This document shows, one piece after another, positions 53,006-62,324 of a DNA stretch of 64,000 bases. This DNA comes from Microcaldota archaeon (GTDB lineage: Archaea > Micrarchaeota > Micrarchaeia > Micrarchaeales > Micrarchaeaceae). Numbering within the stretch: position 1 is the first letter of the stretch; every line of letters begins with the position of its first letter. Both the position numbers and the translations under genes were made by a program. Where the stretch lies: positions 86,290-150,289 of the forward strand of contig JAJYYB010000005.1 of NCBI GenBank assembly GCA_021801355.1, in the 5' to 3' direction. The notes under the pieces were generated by a model, which made no database searches, was not told where the DNA came from, and was given only the letters and a program-made list of their open reading frames with translations.

Positions 53006-53716
53006 TCAGAAATTCTCAAGCTTACTCTGCTTTATGTTCGCCATAGTGGCCCAGTGTTCCCTTACGTGCTTGAGCAGATTCCCGTTATCAAGATTCTTCT
53101 TCACTGCATTTATCGTGACTTCATCGGACGGGTAACCAGACCCTAGATCTATGCCGATCTCGGCGCTTATCGCATCCATGGCCTTGTCCCTTGTCACCTT
53201 CGCGATTATGCTTGCAGCCGATACTACCGCATACCTGGAATCAGCCTTGTGCTCAGCCACTATCTTGGTGTAGTTGACTTCGGCAGCCTTTTTCAGCTGC
53301 TTCATGCCTGCAGGTTTGGTCGGCCTCTTGCTCGCCATGTTCACCCTGACGCCGAACCTATCTGCTATAACGTCAGGAGAGTCAAGGTAAAGTATGTCAA
53401 CATCGCCCTCAATCCGGTCGAAGAGCTGCGCGAAGTGCGTCGCTTCGAGTTCGTTCAGCGAAACGTCGTTCGCCATCGCCTCGTTTATCTGCGCCGGAGT
53501 TATAAGTCCCACTTCCACATCGCTGGCTATATCGTTTATTGCTTCGTAGAGCATCTCCCTCCTGGTGCGCGAAAGGAGCTTGGAGTCCCTGACCCCTATC
53601 TTAGAAAACTTGCCTATGGCGCCCTTCCTTGCTGCCACAAGCGATATAACAAGAGGACCGAGCAGCGCACCCCTACCTGCCTCATCTCCTCCGCAGAGTA
53701 TTATGCGCACCACCAC
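53006..53716 (-). CDS. rnhB: Ribonuclease HII
   Basis: 236 aa. GGDEAGRGALLGPLV (first two acidic residues), ILYLDSPDVIADRFG (third Asp), SAASIIAKVTRDKAM (fourth-site region). Cleaves RNA of RNA-DNA hybrids and single ribonucleotides. Starts at GTG 53716. Ten bases after the PRC-barrel gene on the same strand. Confidence 0.94.
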   Translation of the reverse strand: MVVRIILCGGDEAGRGALLGPLVISLVAARKGAIGKFSKIGVRDSKLLSRTRREMLYEAINDIASDVEVGLITPAQINEAMANDVSLNELEATHFAQLFDRIEGDVDILYLDSPDVIADRFGVRVNMASKRPTKPAGMKQLKKAAEVNYTKIVAEHKADSRYAVVSAASIIAKVTRDKAMDAISAEIGIDLGSGYPSDEVTINAVKKNLDNGNLLKHVREHWATMANIKQSKLENF

Positions 53717-53726
53717 GGATCATTAA

Positions 53727-53978
53727 TCAGAGGTTCTTTCTGTCTACCATTATATAGTCGTTAACTGCGCTCACAGAGGCGTATGATATCTTAAGCTGAC
53801 CGCTGTCGCTCTTCATTTTGGAAGCGACCGCGCTGTCCATGTCGGGCTCGATGACTATCTCGTTTATCTTCCCGGTTACCTCGTTTATCTCTGCATCAAC
53901 AAACCTTCCAATCCTATAACCATCAGTAGAGATTACAGTTTTCCCAACAAGCTGCTTAGCTATAATATATTTTACCAT
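53727..53978 (-). CDS. PRC-barrel domain protein
   Basis: 83 aa, a single PRC-barrel: GKTVISTDGYRIGRFVDAEI, KINEIVIEPD, ISYASVSAVNDYIMVD. In archaea such small PRC proteins bind RNA or division/photosystem partners; role here unknown. AAGGTGCG precedes the ATG. Operon with rnhB. Confidence 0.85.
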   Translation of the reverse strand: MVKYIIAKQLVGKTVISTDGYRIGRFVDAEINEVTGKINEIVIEPDMDSAVASKMKSDSGQLKISYASVSAVNDYIMVDRKNL

Positions 53979-54149
53979 TCAACGCACCTTATACCGCATA
54001 GTCGTCCATATCTTATTGCGTAGAAACTAATTAATACTTTTAGGTTTTCCCTCAATATGGGAATTAACACGATCTGCGCCATTTTTTGGCAGAAATAGAG
54101 CACATAGAAGCAATATTTAAGCTTATACGGATCATAAGTAAAGGTTTGA

Positions 54150-54482
54150 ATGGACAACTTGATATTCAAGTACAAGCACGCCAAGATACTGATAGCTCTC
54201 AGGGACGGGTCCCAGTCATGGTACCTCACAAGCTTGGCCAAGGCTGCGGGCGCGACTTACGTGCATACGTGCAATTTCGTTGAGTCATGCGAGGAGATAG
54301 GCTTCATAACGAGCGAGAGGCACGGCAAGGAAAAGATGATAAAGCTGACAGAGAAGGGCGCCAAGGTGGCTGACATGGTCGCCAGCATATACTCCGAGAT
54401 TTCAAATCAGCAGCGTATGCAAAAACAGGCGCAGCCGACCCCTATGGCTCCAAAGCCATCTATACCTAACCCGGCCCGCTAG
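54150..54482 (+). CDS. Winged-helix DNA-binding protein
   Basis: 110 aa. KILIALRDGSQSWYLTSLAK, HTCNFVESCEEIGFITSERH, KMIKLTEKGAKVADMV is the three-helix and wing pattern of MarR/ArsR-like archaeal regulators. C-terminal Gln/Pro-rich tail of ~25 aa. AAGG before ATG. Target unknown; its convergent neighbour is the Ig-like protein. Confidence 0.8.
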   Translation: MDNLIFKYKHAKILIALRDGSQSWYLTSLAKAAGATYVHTCNFVESCEEIGFITSERHGKEKMIKLTEKGAKVADMVASIYSEISNQQRMQKQAQPTPMAPKPSIPNPAR

Positions 54483-54488
54483 CCAAGC

Positions 54489-54902
54489 TCATACTACGCT
54501 TACCGTAGTCCTCTTTTTTACCGCGTTTATGACGTGGCCGTAGTCCAGATAGTGCGCTATTGAGGTAACTGTAACGGTATAATCGCCAGGATCAGCGTTT
54601 ATATCGCCGAACACCTCGAACCTGACCTCCTTCTCTTCGTTCGGGGCCATCTTGCCGATGCGCAGTTCCCTCTCCTTTGCGACTCGCATCTCGTCAAAAC
54701 CGAGCTGCTTCGGGAGCTCAGCCACAACCGATGTAAGCAGTATCTCCTTGGTAAGGTTCTTCACCTTTACCATGAGCGAAACGGAATTTTGCCTGTTTGC
54801 GTAAAGCTTGTACGGCACCCATTCCGTGTTGACCCTGTACGGCGCGCTCTTTACGAGCTCGTCGCTAACGTCCTTCTTGCCAAAGATATTAAATATTCCC
54901 AT
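54489..54902 (-). CDS. Unrecognised soluble beta-sandwich protein, 137 aa
   Basis: No signal peptide. Strand-rich pattern NSVSLMVKVKNLTKEIL, KMAPNEEKEVRFEVF and GDYTVTVTSIAHYLDYG resembles NEW3/CARDB-like Ig folds but cytoplasmic. GTGGTTCT precedes the ATG. Overall family not identified; convergent with the winged-helix gene 6 bp away. Confidence 0.65.
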   Translation of the reverse strand: MGIFNIFGKKDVSDELVKSAPYRVNTEWVPYKLYANRQNSVSLMVKVKNLTKEILLTSVVAELPKQLGFDEMRVAKERELRIGKMAPNEEKEVRFEVFGDINADPGDYTVTVTSIAHYLDYGHVINAVKKRTTVSVV

Positions 54903-55048
54903 AGAACCACGAATCAGCTATAAAGTATTCTTAGCGCAGTATTTAAATTTTTATACTACAAAACGTATGTAAGTGAGTTTTAAGAGAAGATAAGAAATGG
55001 TACGTTGGTTTTTACAGTTAAACATTATTGGCGCTAAAAAGTGTTCCA

Positions 55049-55492
55049 ATGCCCCTGAAATACAACCTTACCAAATACGACACAATGAATTCGGAAGTGC
55101 ACAAGTTGTCCGGCAGGTTCGGCGCTGAAACGTCGAAGAATATGGACGAGCTTGACAACACGCTGCTTTTCAAGGCCATCCTGATAGCTTCATTCTCATC
55201 TGGTCATTCATGGCAGACCCACAAGTGCCTGGTTTCGGAAACCCAGAAGCTGAAGAGCCCGGAAGTCAAGGAGGAATACAGGGAGGCGGTCACAAACAAG
55301 TGGAAAAACATAACGCCTTTCGACATAAAGGAGATAGCCGATATGAAGATATCTGACACCACATTCGCAGAGTGGCTATTTTTCAATGTTGACAAAGCGC
55401 AGTACCAATCCTGCAAGCGGGCATGGACCGAACTTAAGAAGGAGTTCGGCAATGATTGCGATACGAATGCGCTCAGGGTAGGCAGCAGATAA
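55049..55492 (+). CDS. Unrecognised soluble protein, 147 aa
   Basis: Predicted helical, no signal peptide: KYNLTKYDTMNSEVHKLSGR, ILIASFSSGHSWQTHKCLV, DTTFAEWLFFNVDKAQYQS. ATG at 55049 preferred; a TTG at 55028 is in frame. An AT-rich promoter-like TTTAAATTTTTATA lies at about 54943. No family recognised. Followed at 11 bp by the surface protein gene. Confidence 0.6.
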   Translation: MPLKYNLTKYDTMNSEVHKLSGRFGAETSKNMDELDNTLLFKAILIASFSSGHSWQTHKCLVSETQKLKSPEVKEEYREAVTNKWKNITPFDIKEIADMKISDTTFAEWLFFNVDKAQYQSCKRAWTELKKEFGNDCDTNALRVGSR

Positions 55493-55503
55493 GTGGGTCA
55501 TGC

Positions 55504-56994
55504 ATGACGGAGAAAACTAATAGCAGTATGGCCAATACCAAGGGCAAGTCTGGCCCTGCAGTGATGAGGGCCATCCTCGTAACATCGATTTTCATACTTA
55601 TGGTGATAGCCTTACTACTCCTTGTTGTAGGTTCCAAACCATCCCAGAAAGGCGCTGCTTATGTAATAGAGAGCCAGCTGCCGTTAAATCATCCGCTATC
55701 TATACAGGAATTTGCGGCCGCATTCAATAGCGTTTCTAATTCATCCGCCTCAAGCCCGTCAAACCTGACATATAACGGTTCCATACAGATAGGCATAAGC
55801 TCACAAGGCCAAAGCGTCAGCTATACGCTGCCTTTTAATTTTGATTCGATATCAAACGGTAGCAGTGCAAGGGCAGACATGCAGCTAACGTTACCTGCTT
55901 CACAGGCTTTCGGCGGGGTGTCGTCCGTCTTAGATGTCGACTACATAAAGAATGGTAGCGAAACATTCGCATGTCTAAACGCACAGACACCGCAGGGCGC
56001 ATTTAATGGGAGCTTCAAATGCATATCATTCGCACTGCTCAATACTACATACCGGAGCATTCTCAATAACGAGAGCCCCAACGGCATGAACTATAGCGCC
56101 CTTGAGAACTTCAATTATAGCTCCATCCTTAGCGGTGTAAACCTAACGGTTAAGAACGAATCAACGGTCAAATATGGCAACTACTCCTGCGTGCTTTTTG
56201 TTTCAGCGATAAACGGCAGGCCCGATTTGCAGAAGCTGCTGGATACCTATATCAGAGCACTTGGGCCGCAGAATGAAGAAGCGCTAAAGCTGAATGTATC
56301 GACAGAGCTTAACGGCACAATAACTACGTGCCTGCTCGCTTCGTCCGGCAAAGTTACGCCACTTAACGAGTCTCTAAACATGAATCTTTCTGTGAAAGTA
56401 ATCGCCAATATATCGGGCACAGTTAACTCCGGAAATTACAGTTTCGGAGTCAATTCGAAGTTCGCCGAAGTCTCATCCGGAAAACCTGTTGCAGTTTCAG
56501 CAATAGACACGCTTCCTGGAGCTTTACTGAATTCTTCGAATTTGTTAAGCCCGGCTCAAACCACCGCGCCAAATTCCTGTATCGCTGAACCGGGGTTCTA
56601 CTGCGACAATCCTGTCTACGCTACTTCTGCAAACGGTAGCTACATAAGCTTCTATTTCGGCCAGAACACCGGACTTGATTTCTCTAATGTAAGCATTTTT
56701 GTGGGATCAGACTCGCTCCCATTGGCAGATAACGAAACAGTTCCTGCTGCAATGTTAAACGCTACCGGAGCCCCATCCCTATCTAATACCACTGCAATAG
56801 CGCCTACTCTTTACCCCGGTGGACTGGTATCCGTCAACTTCACCGGTCCAACGCGCCTCGCTGCAGGAGGGATCGAGGCTAATCCGGCACCAGGTACGCC
56901 ATTCTATGGTTACATATGGATAGGCTACGCCACTACTCCTGGCGGCCCACTGCAGTACGCAAAGGTAGCCACTTTAGCTATAAAGTCAACTTAG
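55504..56994 (+). CDS. Surface protein with N-terminal anchor and shared C-terminal domain
   Basis: 496 aa. N-terminal membrane helix (VTSIFILMVIALLLLVVG), then a long Asn/Ser-rich region with many N-x-S/T sites, and a C-terminal ~140-aa domain (CIAEPGFYCDNPVYA ... FYGYIWIGYATTPGGPLQYA) that recurs near the N-terminus of the pilin-like protein at 15186. Extracytoplasmic; function unknown. ATG at 55504 with GTGGGTC upstream; an earlier in-frame ATG at 55456 lies inside the preceding gene. Confidence 0.78.
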   Translation: MTEKTNSSMANTKGKSGPAVMRAILVTSIFILMVIALLLLVVGSKPSQKGAAYVIESQLPLNHPLSIQEFAAAFNSVSNSSASSPSNLTYNGSIQIGISSQGQSVSYTLPFNFDSISNGSSARADMQLTLPASQAFGGVSSVLDVDYIKNGSETFACLNAQTPQGAFNGSFKCISFALLNTTYRSILNNESPNGMNYSALENFNYSSILSGVNLTVKNESTVKYGNYSCVLFVSAINGRPDLQKLLDTYIRALGPQNEEALKLNVSTELNGTITTCLLASSGKVTPLNESLNMNLSVKVIANISGTVNSGNYSFGVNSKFAEVSSGKPVAVSAIDTLPGALLNSSNLLSPAQTTAPNSCIAEPGFYCDNPVYATSANGSYISFYFGQNTGLDFSNVSIFVGSDSLPLADNETVPAAMLNATGAPSLSNTTAIAPTLYPGGLVSVNFTGPTRLAAGGIEANPAPGTPFYGYIWIGYATTPGGPLQYAKVATLAIKST

Positions 56995-57006
56995 AGCCTA
57001 GGATGA

Positions 57007-57945
57007 CTATCTTGTCAGTACTTTGCAACCGTCTTTCTCTACTAATACCTCGGCTTCAAACTGCGATACCATGCCATTTCCGAGCTCGACCAGTACTGGA
57101 TAAGCGTTTATCGCACCGGCCGAGAAAAGCTCACGCACTCCGGAGTATAGGCCGAATTTCGAGCTTACGACATTTGACAGCCATCTCACAGCGAAAGGCT
57201 CATGGTGGTAGCTCTTCTCTATCTCTGTCAGGAGGCTCCTAGCGTTTTGCGATCTCACAACCGGGCTGCCTATGTAATCATAGATTTCGTAAGAGTCGCC
57301 ATCAGAAACCATTCCCCTCCCCGTGGTTGCGAAAGGCTCTATGGCAACGATCATGCCCTCCTCTAGCTCCGTGTCATCGCCATTATCAAAATTAGGTATG
57401 AACAACTCAGCATGGAGGTTGTGTTCCATCACCCCATGGCCGCCCAAGTTCCTTATAGGCTTGAAACCTTTTGACTCTATGGCATTTTGTATCGCCTTGC
57501 CTATGTCGCTCACCCTGACGCCTGCCTTTACTGTGCTGATTGCATCATCCAGCGCCCTCTTGGATGCATCCAGGAGGGCTCCGTTCTTGCCAGACAAGTC
57601 GATAGTCATTGCGCAGTCCCCAAGAATACCGTCCTTTGCGGCTCCTATGTCAAGCTTGACTATGTCATTCGGCGCAAACACCTTCTCATCCCCTAAAGAA
57701 GGCGTGTAGTGGGCTGCCTGCTCGTTTACGGATATGTTCAGCGGGAAAGCAAGCTCGAAGCCCTGTTCCCTTATGACATCTTCAGTGTACTGGGCTACAT
57801 CGAGCAGTTTTTTGCCCGGCTTCACCATCTCGCTCGCTTTCTTGAGCGCGTCATATGACACACGACCAACATCCGCCGCTACAGAATCAATTTTCTCATT
57901 TTCTCCTTTCGGCTCGGCATCCACACCGGAAACATTTTTTGCCAT
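57007..57945 (-). CDS. map: Methionine aminopeptidase, type II
   Basis: 312 aa. Metal ligands visible: KLDIGAAKDGILGDCAMTID (two Asp), GGHGVMEHNLHA (His), MIVAIEPFAT (Glu), SQFEAEVLV (Glu); the helical insertion of type II enzymes is present after His. N-terminal ~20 residues (SGVDAEPKGENEK) are an unconserved extension. Removes initiator Met from nascent proteins. GGAGTGATTAG precedes ATG. 15 bp downstream of polB. Confidence 0.93.
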   Translation of the reverse strand: MAKNVSGVDAEPKGENEKIDSVAADVGRVSYDALKKASEMVKPGKKLLDVAQYTEDVIREQGFELAFPLNISVNEQAAHYTPSLGDEKVFAPNDIVKLDIGAAKDGILGDCAMTIDLSGKNGALLDASKRALDDAISTVKAGVRVSDIGKAIQNAIESKGFKPIRNLGGHGVMEHNLHAELFIPNFDNGDDTELEEGMIVAIEPFATTGRGMVSDGDSYEIYDYIGSPVVRSQNARSLLTEIEKSYHHEPFAVRWLSNVVSSKFGLYSGVRELFSAGAINAYPVLVELGNGMVSQFEAEVLVEKDGCKVLTR

Positions 57946-57960
57946 CTAATCACTCCAATC

Positions 57961-60438
57961 TCACAACTTCTTTTGCTTTCCACCCTTCCTTAATTCGTCC
58001 TCGTTATAATTTAATTCTTTCAGTATGCGCATAGTTGCCGGAAGCACCTGGTGGTTTATGTAATAATCCGGGTCATAATCCTGCGCCATCTCCTCCAGCA
58101 TAGCCTTGTCTGAGACTGAGGAGCCTTTCTTCGTTATTATATATCCTATGACGGCATGTTCCACCTCGTCCTTCTTCTTTACCCCTGCTTCAACAGCCTT
58201 CATGGCTGCCGCAAGCTCGGGCGATTTAGAATCATAGCTCTCTATGCTTTTCCTTAGCTGCGTGTTTATTACGAGGTCCTTCAACGGCACCTCCCCGCTC
58301 CTAAGCCTTTCCACCACCCTGGTCACGATTTCCGCGGCCTTCTCTGCGCTCCCCTCTTTCAGTATCGCCTCAAGCACCTTCATCTGCGTCTCCTTTGCGA
58401 TCTTGGACCAGTCCCTTCTCACCAGCTCGAAGCCCCTGACTTTTATCCTACCGGATTGCGATATTAGAGCGTATTTCTTCTTGGCTCCTGCCTCGCCCTT
58501 TTCCGATTTCTTTCCAACGAAGACGCCCCTTGTGTAGAAGTCCTCCAGGTCCAGTTCCATCTCGTTAGGCAATGATGCATTGAGCTGCTTTAGGAATGCC
58601 AGTACATCCTCCTTGGTCTTGTCGCCCATTATGAGGAAGATGCTATCTGTATCCCCGTAGAGGACCCTGAATCCTGCACTCTCCGCTTTATCTATTGTCT
58701 CCTTTATGTACTGCCTTCCGTAAGAGGTGACGCTGGAGGCGCAATCCCTAGAGTACCATCGCGACCTGGCGTAGCCCAAATATCCATAGAAGGAATTTGC
58801 CACTATCTTAAGCGCCTGCGACCTAGATCCGAGGAATATGTCATCGGGATGCTCCTTGTACTGCTTCTTGACCAAGGCTCTCTGCCCTATCAGGTGCTCC
58901 AGTATGATGGGCGTTATGCTCTTCCTCTTCTTGTCGAATTTTATGTGATCCGGCGATTCGTAGTATTCCGTACACGTTTCGCATATCGACGACGGGTCTA
59001 TGTTGTGCGATACAATTATGGAAGGATATAGCCCCCTAAAATCCATTATCGCTAAGTTATCATATATGCCAGGTTGCGGAGTCTTTACGTAAGCTCCTTC
59101 TATCGGGTTCATGAGCCTGCTCCTTATCTCGCTTTCCGTAGGCTTGTTGGGTATTATCTCGTTGAACTCGTGCGCATACCTCATAAGCACGAACTCCACC
59201 AACTGGCCCGTTGTGGACACTGAAACGTCGCTCAACATGTCGCCAGTCGTCCTAGACAACTCCATCACTATAGGAGACAACGTGTCGTACACCTTATGCA
59301 GCGCCTCGGAATCATTCATGTTGTATTCTGCGAGTAGTTTCACGTCAGATTCGGTGCCGTCCCAAAGCTTGTATATATCCCTCTTCTCTACAGTTATCTT
59401 TTTGTCATCGCTCAGCGCCTCATAAACGTTCTTCAGCGTATAGCTGTTCAGCTTCAGTATGCGCTCTGCAGCGCCCACTACGGATATGAATTTTACTACC
59501 TGGTACATGTCGATGTGCACCCTGCCCGCGATCTTGACCCTGTCAACCAGGCCGTGCCTCTCAAGCTTGGTGCTTCCCTCGAACCTGCTCAAACTGAAGT
59601 CATATTTCAGCGCATTAGACCGGTCCATCATGTACTTTATGTCGAAGTTGGCCGAATTGTAACCGGACACTACGTCTATGTTGAGCTGGTCAAGTATCCT
59701 GGAAAACCTTTTCAGCACGCCTACCTCATTCTCAAGCACTTCAACGAACGGCAGGTCTATTTTTTTGTATGTCAGTACGCCCTTGCCGGTTTTCCCGCCT
59801 GCCCTGTAGGAGTAGCTTATCATTATTATAGGGTCCTTATCCGCCCTAGGCACGCCCAAAGGGTTGTAAGTCTCTATGTCAAAACAGAGCACATTGAGGT
59901 CTACCTGCTTGTCATCGGCTTTTTTCATCCCTTTCACCACGAGCTTGCCCCCATCATCGCTTACGCTTATCAGGTAATTCCTAAGCTGGTCAATCGCTTT
60001 GTCTATCACATATCGTTTCGCGAATGGTATGTCATTCTCGTAGCACATACCGTACCTTCCTGCCGCTTTGCTAAGCTTTGGCACGTGCGCCGGTGTCTTT
60101 GCAAACACCTTTAGCAGTTTACGCTCCTTACCGAAAATGCTTTTTGCTTCCGTCTCGGCGCGCATAGGCTTTATCGTCTCCCCCATGTCAAAAGCAGTTA
60201 TCTGCATGGCGTCGTTTGGCGACATTTCCACTCTAGGCTCTATGTAGAAATAGGGCTTGAAGGACGGGTCGAACACTTCATATGCCGTTCCGTCAGTGCC
60301 TTTCACTGCAAGCCTTATGCAGGCTTCGGCACCGCTTATTATATAATCGACATCTATCACGGCGCCCTCTACTTCAGTGATTTTTTCGGCCACCACACGG
60401 CTTGTGTGCCCTTCATTTTCTCCAGGATTAGTTTGCAT
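57961..60438 (-). CDS. polB: Family B DNA polymerase
   Basis: 825 aa. Exonuclease: LCFDIETYNP (Exo I), GYNSANFDIKYM (Exo II), YNMNDSEALHK (Exo III). Polymerase: MDFRGLYPSIIVSHN (motif A), VANSFYGYLGYARSRW (motif B), YGDTDSIF (motif C). All catalytic acids present, so both activities are expected. Replicative or repair polymerase. No intein. Slightly longer than the ~780-aa norm. Confidence 0.97.
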   Translation of the reverse strand: MQTNPGENEGHTSRVVAEKITEVEGAVIDVDYIISGAEACIRLAVKGTDGTAYEVFDPSFKPYFYIEPRVEMSPNDAMQITAFDMGETIKPMRAETEAKSIFGKERKLLKVFAKTPAHVPKLSKAAGRYGMCYENDIPFAKRYVIDKAIDQLRNYLISVSDDGGKLVVKGMKKADDKQVDLNVLCFDIETYNPLGVPRADKDPIIMISYSYRAGGKTGKGVLTYKKIDLPFVEVLENEVGVLKRFSRILDQLNIDVVSGYNSANFDIKYMMDRSNALKYDFSLSRFEGSTKLERHGLVDRVKIAGRVHIDMYQVVKFISVVGAAERILKLNSYTLKNVYEALSDDKKITVEKRDIYKLWDGTESDVKLLAEYNMNDSEALHKVYDTLSPIVMELSRTTGDMLSDVSVSTTGQLVEFVLMRYAHEFNEIIPNKPTESEIRSRLMNPIEGAYVKTPQPGIYDNLAIMDFRGLYPSIIVSHNIDPSSICETCTEYYESPDHIKFDKKRKSITPIILEHLIGQRALVKKQYKEHPDDIFLGSRSQALKIVANSFYGYLGYARSRWYSRDCASSVTSYGRQYIKETIDKAESAGFRVLYGDTDSIFLIMGDKTKEDVLAFLKQLNASLPNEMELDLEDFYTRGVFVGKKSEKGEAGAKKKYALISQSGRIKVRGFELVRRDWSKIAKETQMKVLEAILKEGSAEKAAEIVTRVVERLRSGEVPLKDLVINTQLRKSIESYDSKSPELAAAMKAVEAGVKKKDEVEHAVIGYIITKKGSSVSDKAMLEEMAQDYDPDYYINHQVLPATMRILKELNYNEDELRKGGKQKKL

Positions 60439-60510
60439 GGTAAAATCAATCCTTGAAAGCTTAATAATCTTCTCGGAGCATGCATCTTTGGCATCAACCG
60501 AACACGTCGC

Positions 60511-61200
60511 TCAGCCTAGTTGAAGCGGGCTCTTCGGGAATGTGCCATTGTATGGATTGTTGCCAATTGTAAGCAGGAACTCGGGGGAGAAGCATGTCGC
60601 ACCAAGCTGCATCAGATATGTGCTTTTTGCGGCGTTTGGCGCAGCAACAATGTTGAGCCTTACCTCATACGTGCTATTCGGTTTCGTTACCTCTGAAACA
60701 GGCGTTACATAAATGTTTATCCCTGCGGTTCCAAGCGTATCGATGCCGTTATACGGGGTAAGCGCATAAAGTCCCGGGTAGTTGGAAATGTTGATTGGAT
60801 TGTTTATCGCTACGTTTAACGTGTAAGGGCCGCTGCCTATGACGTACTGCGCAAATGGCCTTGATATCTTATAATAGACAACGGCCCCATTGCCAGGCTG
60901 CAGCAAGTAATCGTCGTCCTGGAAATTCATGTAAAGCTTGCTGGTGTTGCCCAAGCCGTAAAGCTTGAAGCCAACGGTGTTGGACACGGAGTAACTTATC
61001 CGGGAGATTGGAAGAGGGCAGTTGAGCACAAGCGTGGGCGCGTCAAGTATCACGGTATTGGAAGGTAGTTGTACAGTATTAGCTGTTATATCGACGCTTG
61101 GCGTCAACTGTAGCAAGAAATCGATTAGTACAGCCACTACTATTATTACCGCCACGATAAGTAAAAGAGTCGCACCAAAATTTGTTTGCATGGTCATCGT
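60511..61200 (-). CDS. Membrane-anchored surface protein, 229 aa
   Basis: N-terminal hydrophobic helix (ATLLLIVAVIIVVAVLIDFL), then a beta-rich extracytoplasmic domain with several N-x-S/T sites and two Cys. No family recognised. ATG at 61200 preceded by GTGATC is preferred to 61230. Monocistronic by position, between polB and pfk. Confidence 0.65.
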   Translation of the reverse strand, partial: TMTMQTNFGATLLLIVAVIIVVAVLIDFLLQLTPSVDITANTVQLPSNTVILDAPTLVLNCPLPISRISYSVSNTVGFKLYGLGNTSKLYMNFQDDDYLLQPGNGAVVYYKISRPFAQYVIGSGPYTLNVAINNPINISNYPGLYALTPYNGIDTLGTAGINIYVTPVSEVTKPNSTYEVRLNIVAAPNAAKSTYLMQLGATCFSPEFLLTIGNNPYNGTFPKSPLQLG

Positions 61201-61297
61201 GATCACATGTCGTATTGCCCGCAGCCACACCGGTGCTTTGTTGGCTGAAAGCGTTTAGCATATCGTGCATGTCCCCTATAAAACTGCTTTAAATAAG

Positions 61298-62320
61298 TTA
61301 ACCAAAGAAGCTCTTCGCAACCCTCCAAGTTTCGCCATCGAGGTACCTCTTTTTCGAGCCTTCAGCCAGAGGCACCTCTACTATGTCCAGTCCATGGATT
61401 GCAACCATTATGCCTGACCTACCCTTATGTATCGCTTCAACAGCATGGAACCCCATCCTCGTTGTCATTACCCTATCGTAAGCGTTAGGCGGCGTGCCCC
61501 TCACCGTATGTCCCAATACGGTCGCCCTTGTTTCTATACCTGTTTTTTTCTCTATATAGCGCGCCAGGAACGCCGCGTTGCTCTCATCGGATTTCGCTAC
61601 GAGAGGGTGCCCGAATTCGTCCTTCTCAATCTCGCCCTTGTAACCTAAGTCGACGCCTTCAGCAACAACTATAACTGCGCTCTTCTTGCCCCTCTTCTGC
61701 CTCAGCATTACCATATCCGCAACGCTTTCAATGTCGGTCTTGAATTCTGGCACCAGGATGATGCTTGCACCAGCGGCCATACCGGAGAGCGATGCTATCC
61801 AACCGGCGTCCCTCCCCATCACCTCGACCACCATCACGCGCTCGTGCGACCTTCCAGTGGTCGCAAGGCTCTCTATAAGCTTCATAGTCTCGTCGACTGC
61901 GGTAAAGAACCCGAAAGAGTAATCGGTGCCTGCTAGATCGTTGTCTATCGTCTTCGGTATTCCCAGGACCCTGGCGCCCTTCTCGGAGAGCTTCGCAGCG
62001 ACGCCGAGCGTGTCGTCTCCCCCGACCGCTATCAGAGCGTCTATCTCTGCCTTTTTCAAGCTGGCCTGTACTATCTCAATCCCGTTATCATTTTTTAACG
62101 GGTTTGTCCTTGAAGTTGTAAGCATCGTGCCTCCGACTCCGATAGCATCCTCAAAATCAGCAAACTTTATCTCCCTCATGCGGTTCTCGAGAAGCCCAGC
62201 CCATCCAGCCTCGATCCCTATTACAGTGTCATCCCTTATCTCTGCGGCTTTGAGCACGGCTCTTGTAACGGCGTTCAGCCCTGCGCAGTCCCCTCCGCCG
62301 TTGAGTATGCCGATCCTCGT
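61298..62320 (-). CDS. pfp: 6-phosphofructokinase, probably PPi-dependent; ACG start proposed
   Basis: 340 aa counted from ACG at 62320, giving RIGILNGGGDCAGLNAVTRA, the conserved PFK N-terminus. The first in-frame start-like codon otherwise (GTG 62257) would remove this nucleotide/PPi-binding loop. GTGATTGC directly precedes the ACG. AVGGDDTLGV (Asp for Gly104) and PKTIDNDLAG (Lys for Gly124) are the residues known to mark PPi-dependent enzymes. Also MVVEVMGRDAGWIAS. Starts 4 bp after the aldolase stop, so the two glycolytic steps are in one operon. Confidence 0.9.
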   Translation of the reverse strand, partial: TRIGILNGGGDCAGLNAVTRAVLKAAEIRDDTVIGIEAGWAGLLENRMREIKFADFEDAIGVGGTMLTTSRTNPLKNDNGIEIVQASLKKAEIDALIAVGGDDTLGVAAKLSEKGARVLGIPKTIDNDLAGTDYSFGFFTAVDETMKLIESLATTGRSHERVMVVEVMGRDAGWIASLSGMAAGASIILVPEFKTDIESVADMVMLRQKRGKKSAVIVVAEGVDLGYKGEIEKDEFGHPLVAKSDESNAAFLARYIEKKTGIETRATVLGHTVRGTPPNAYDRVMTTRMGFHAVEAIHKGRSGIMVAIHGLDIVEVPLAEGSKKRYLDGETWRVAKSFFG

Positions 62321-62324
62321 GCAA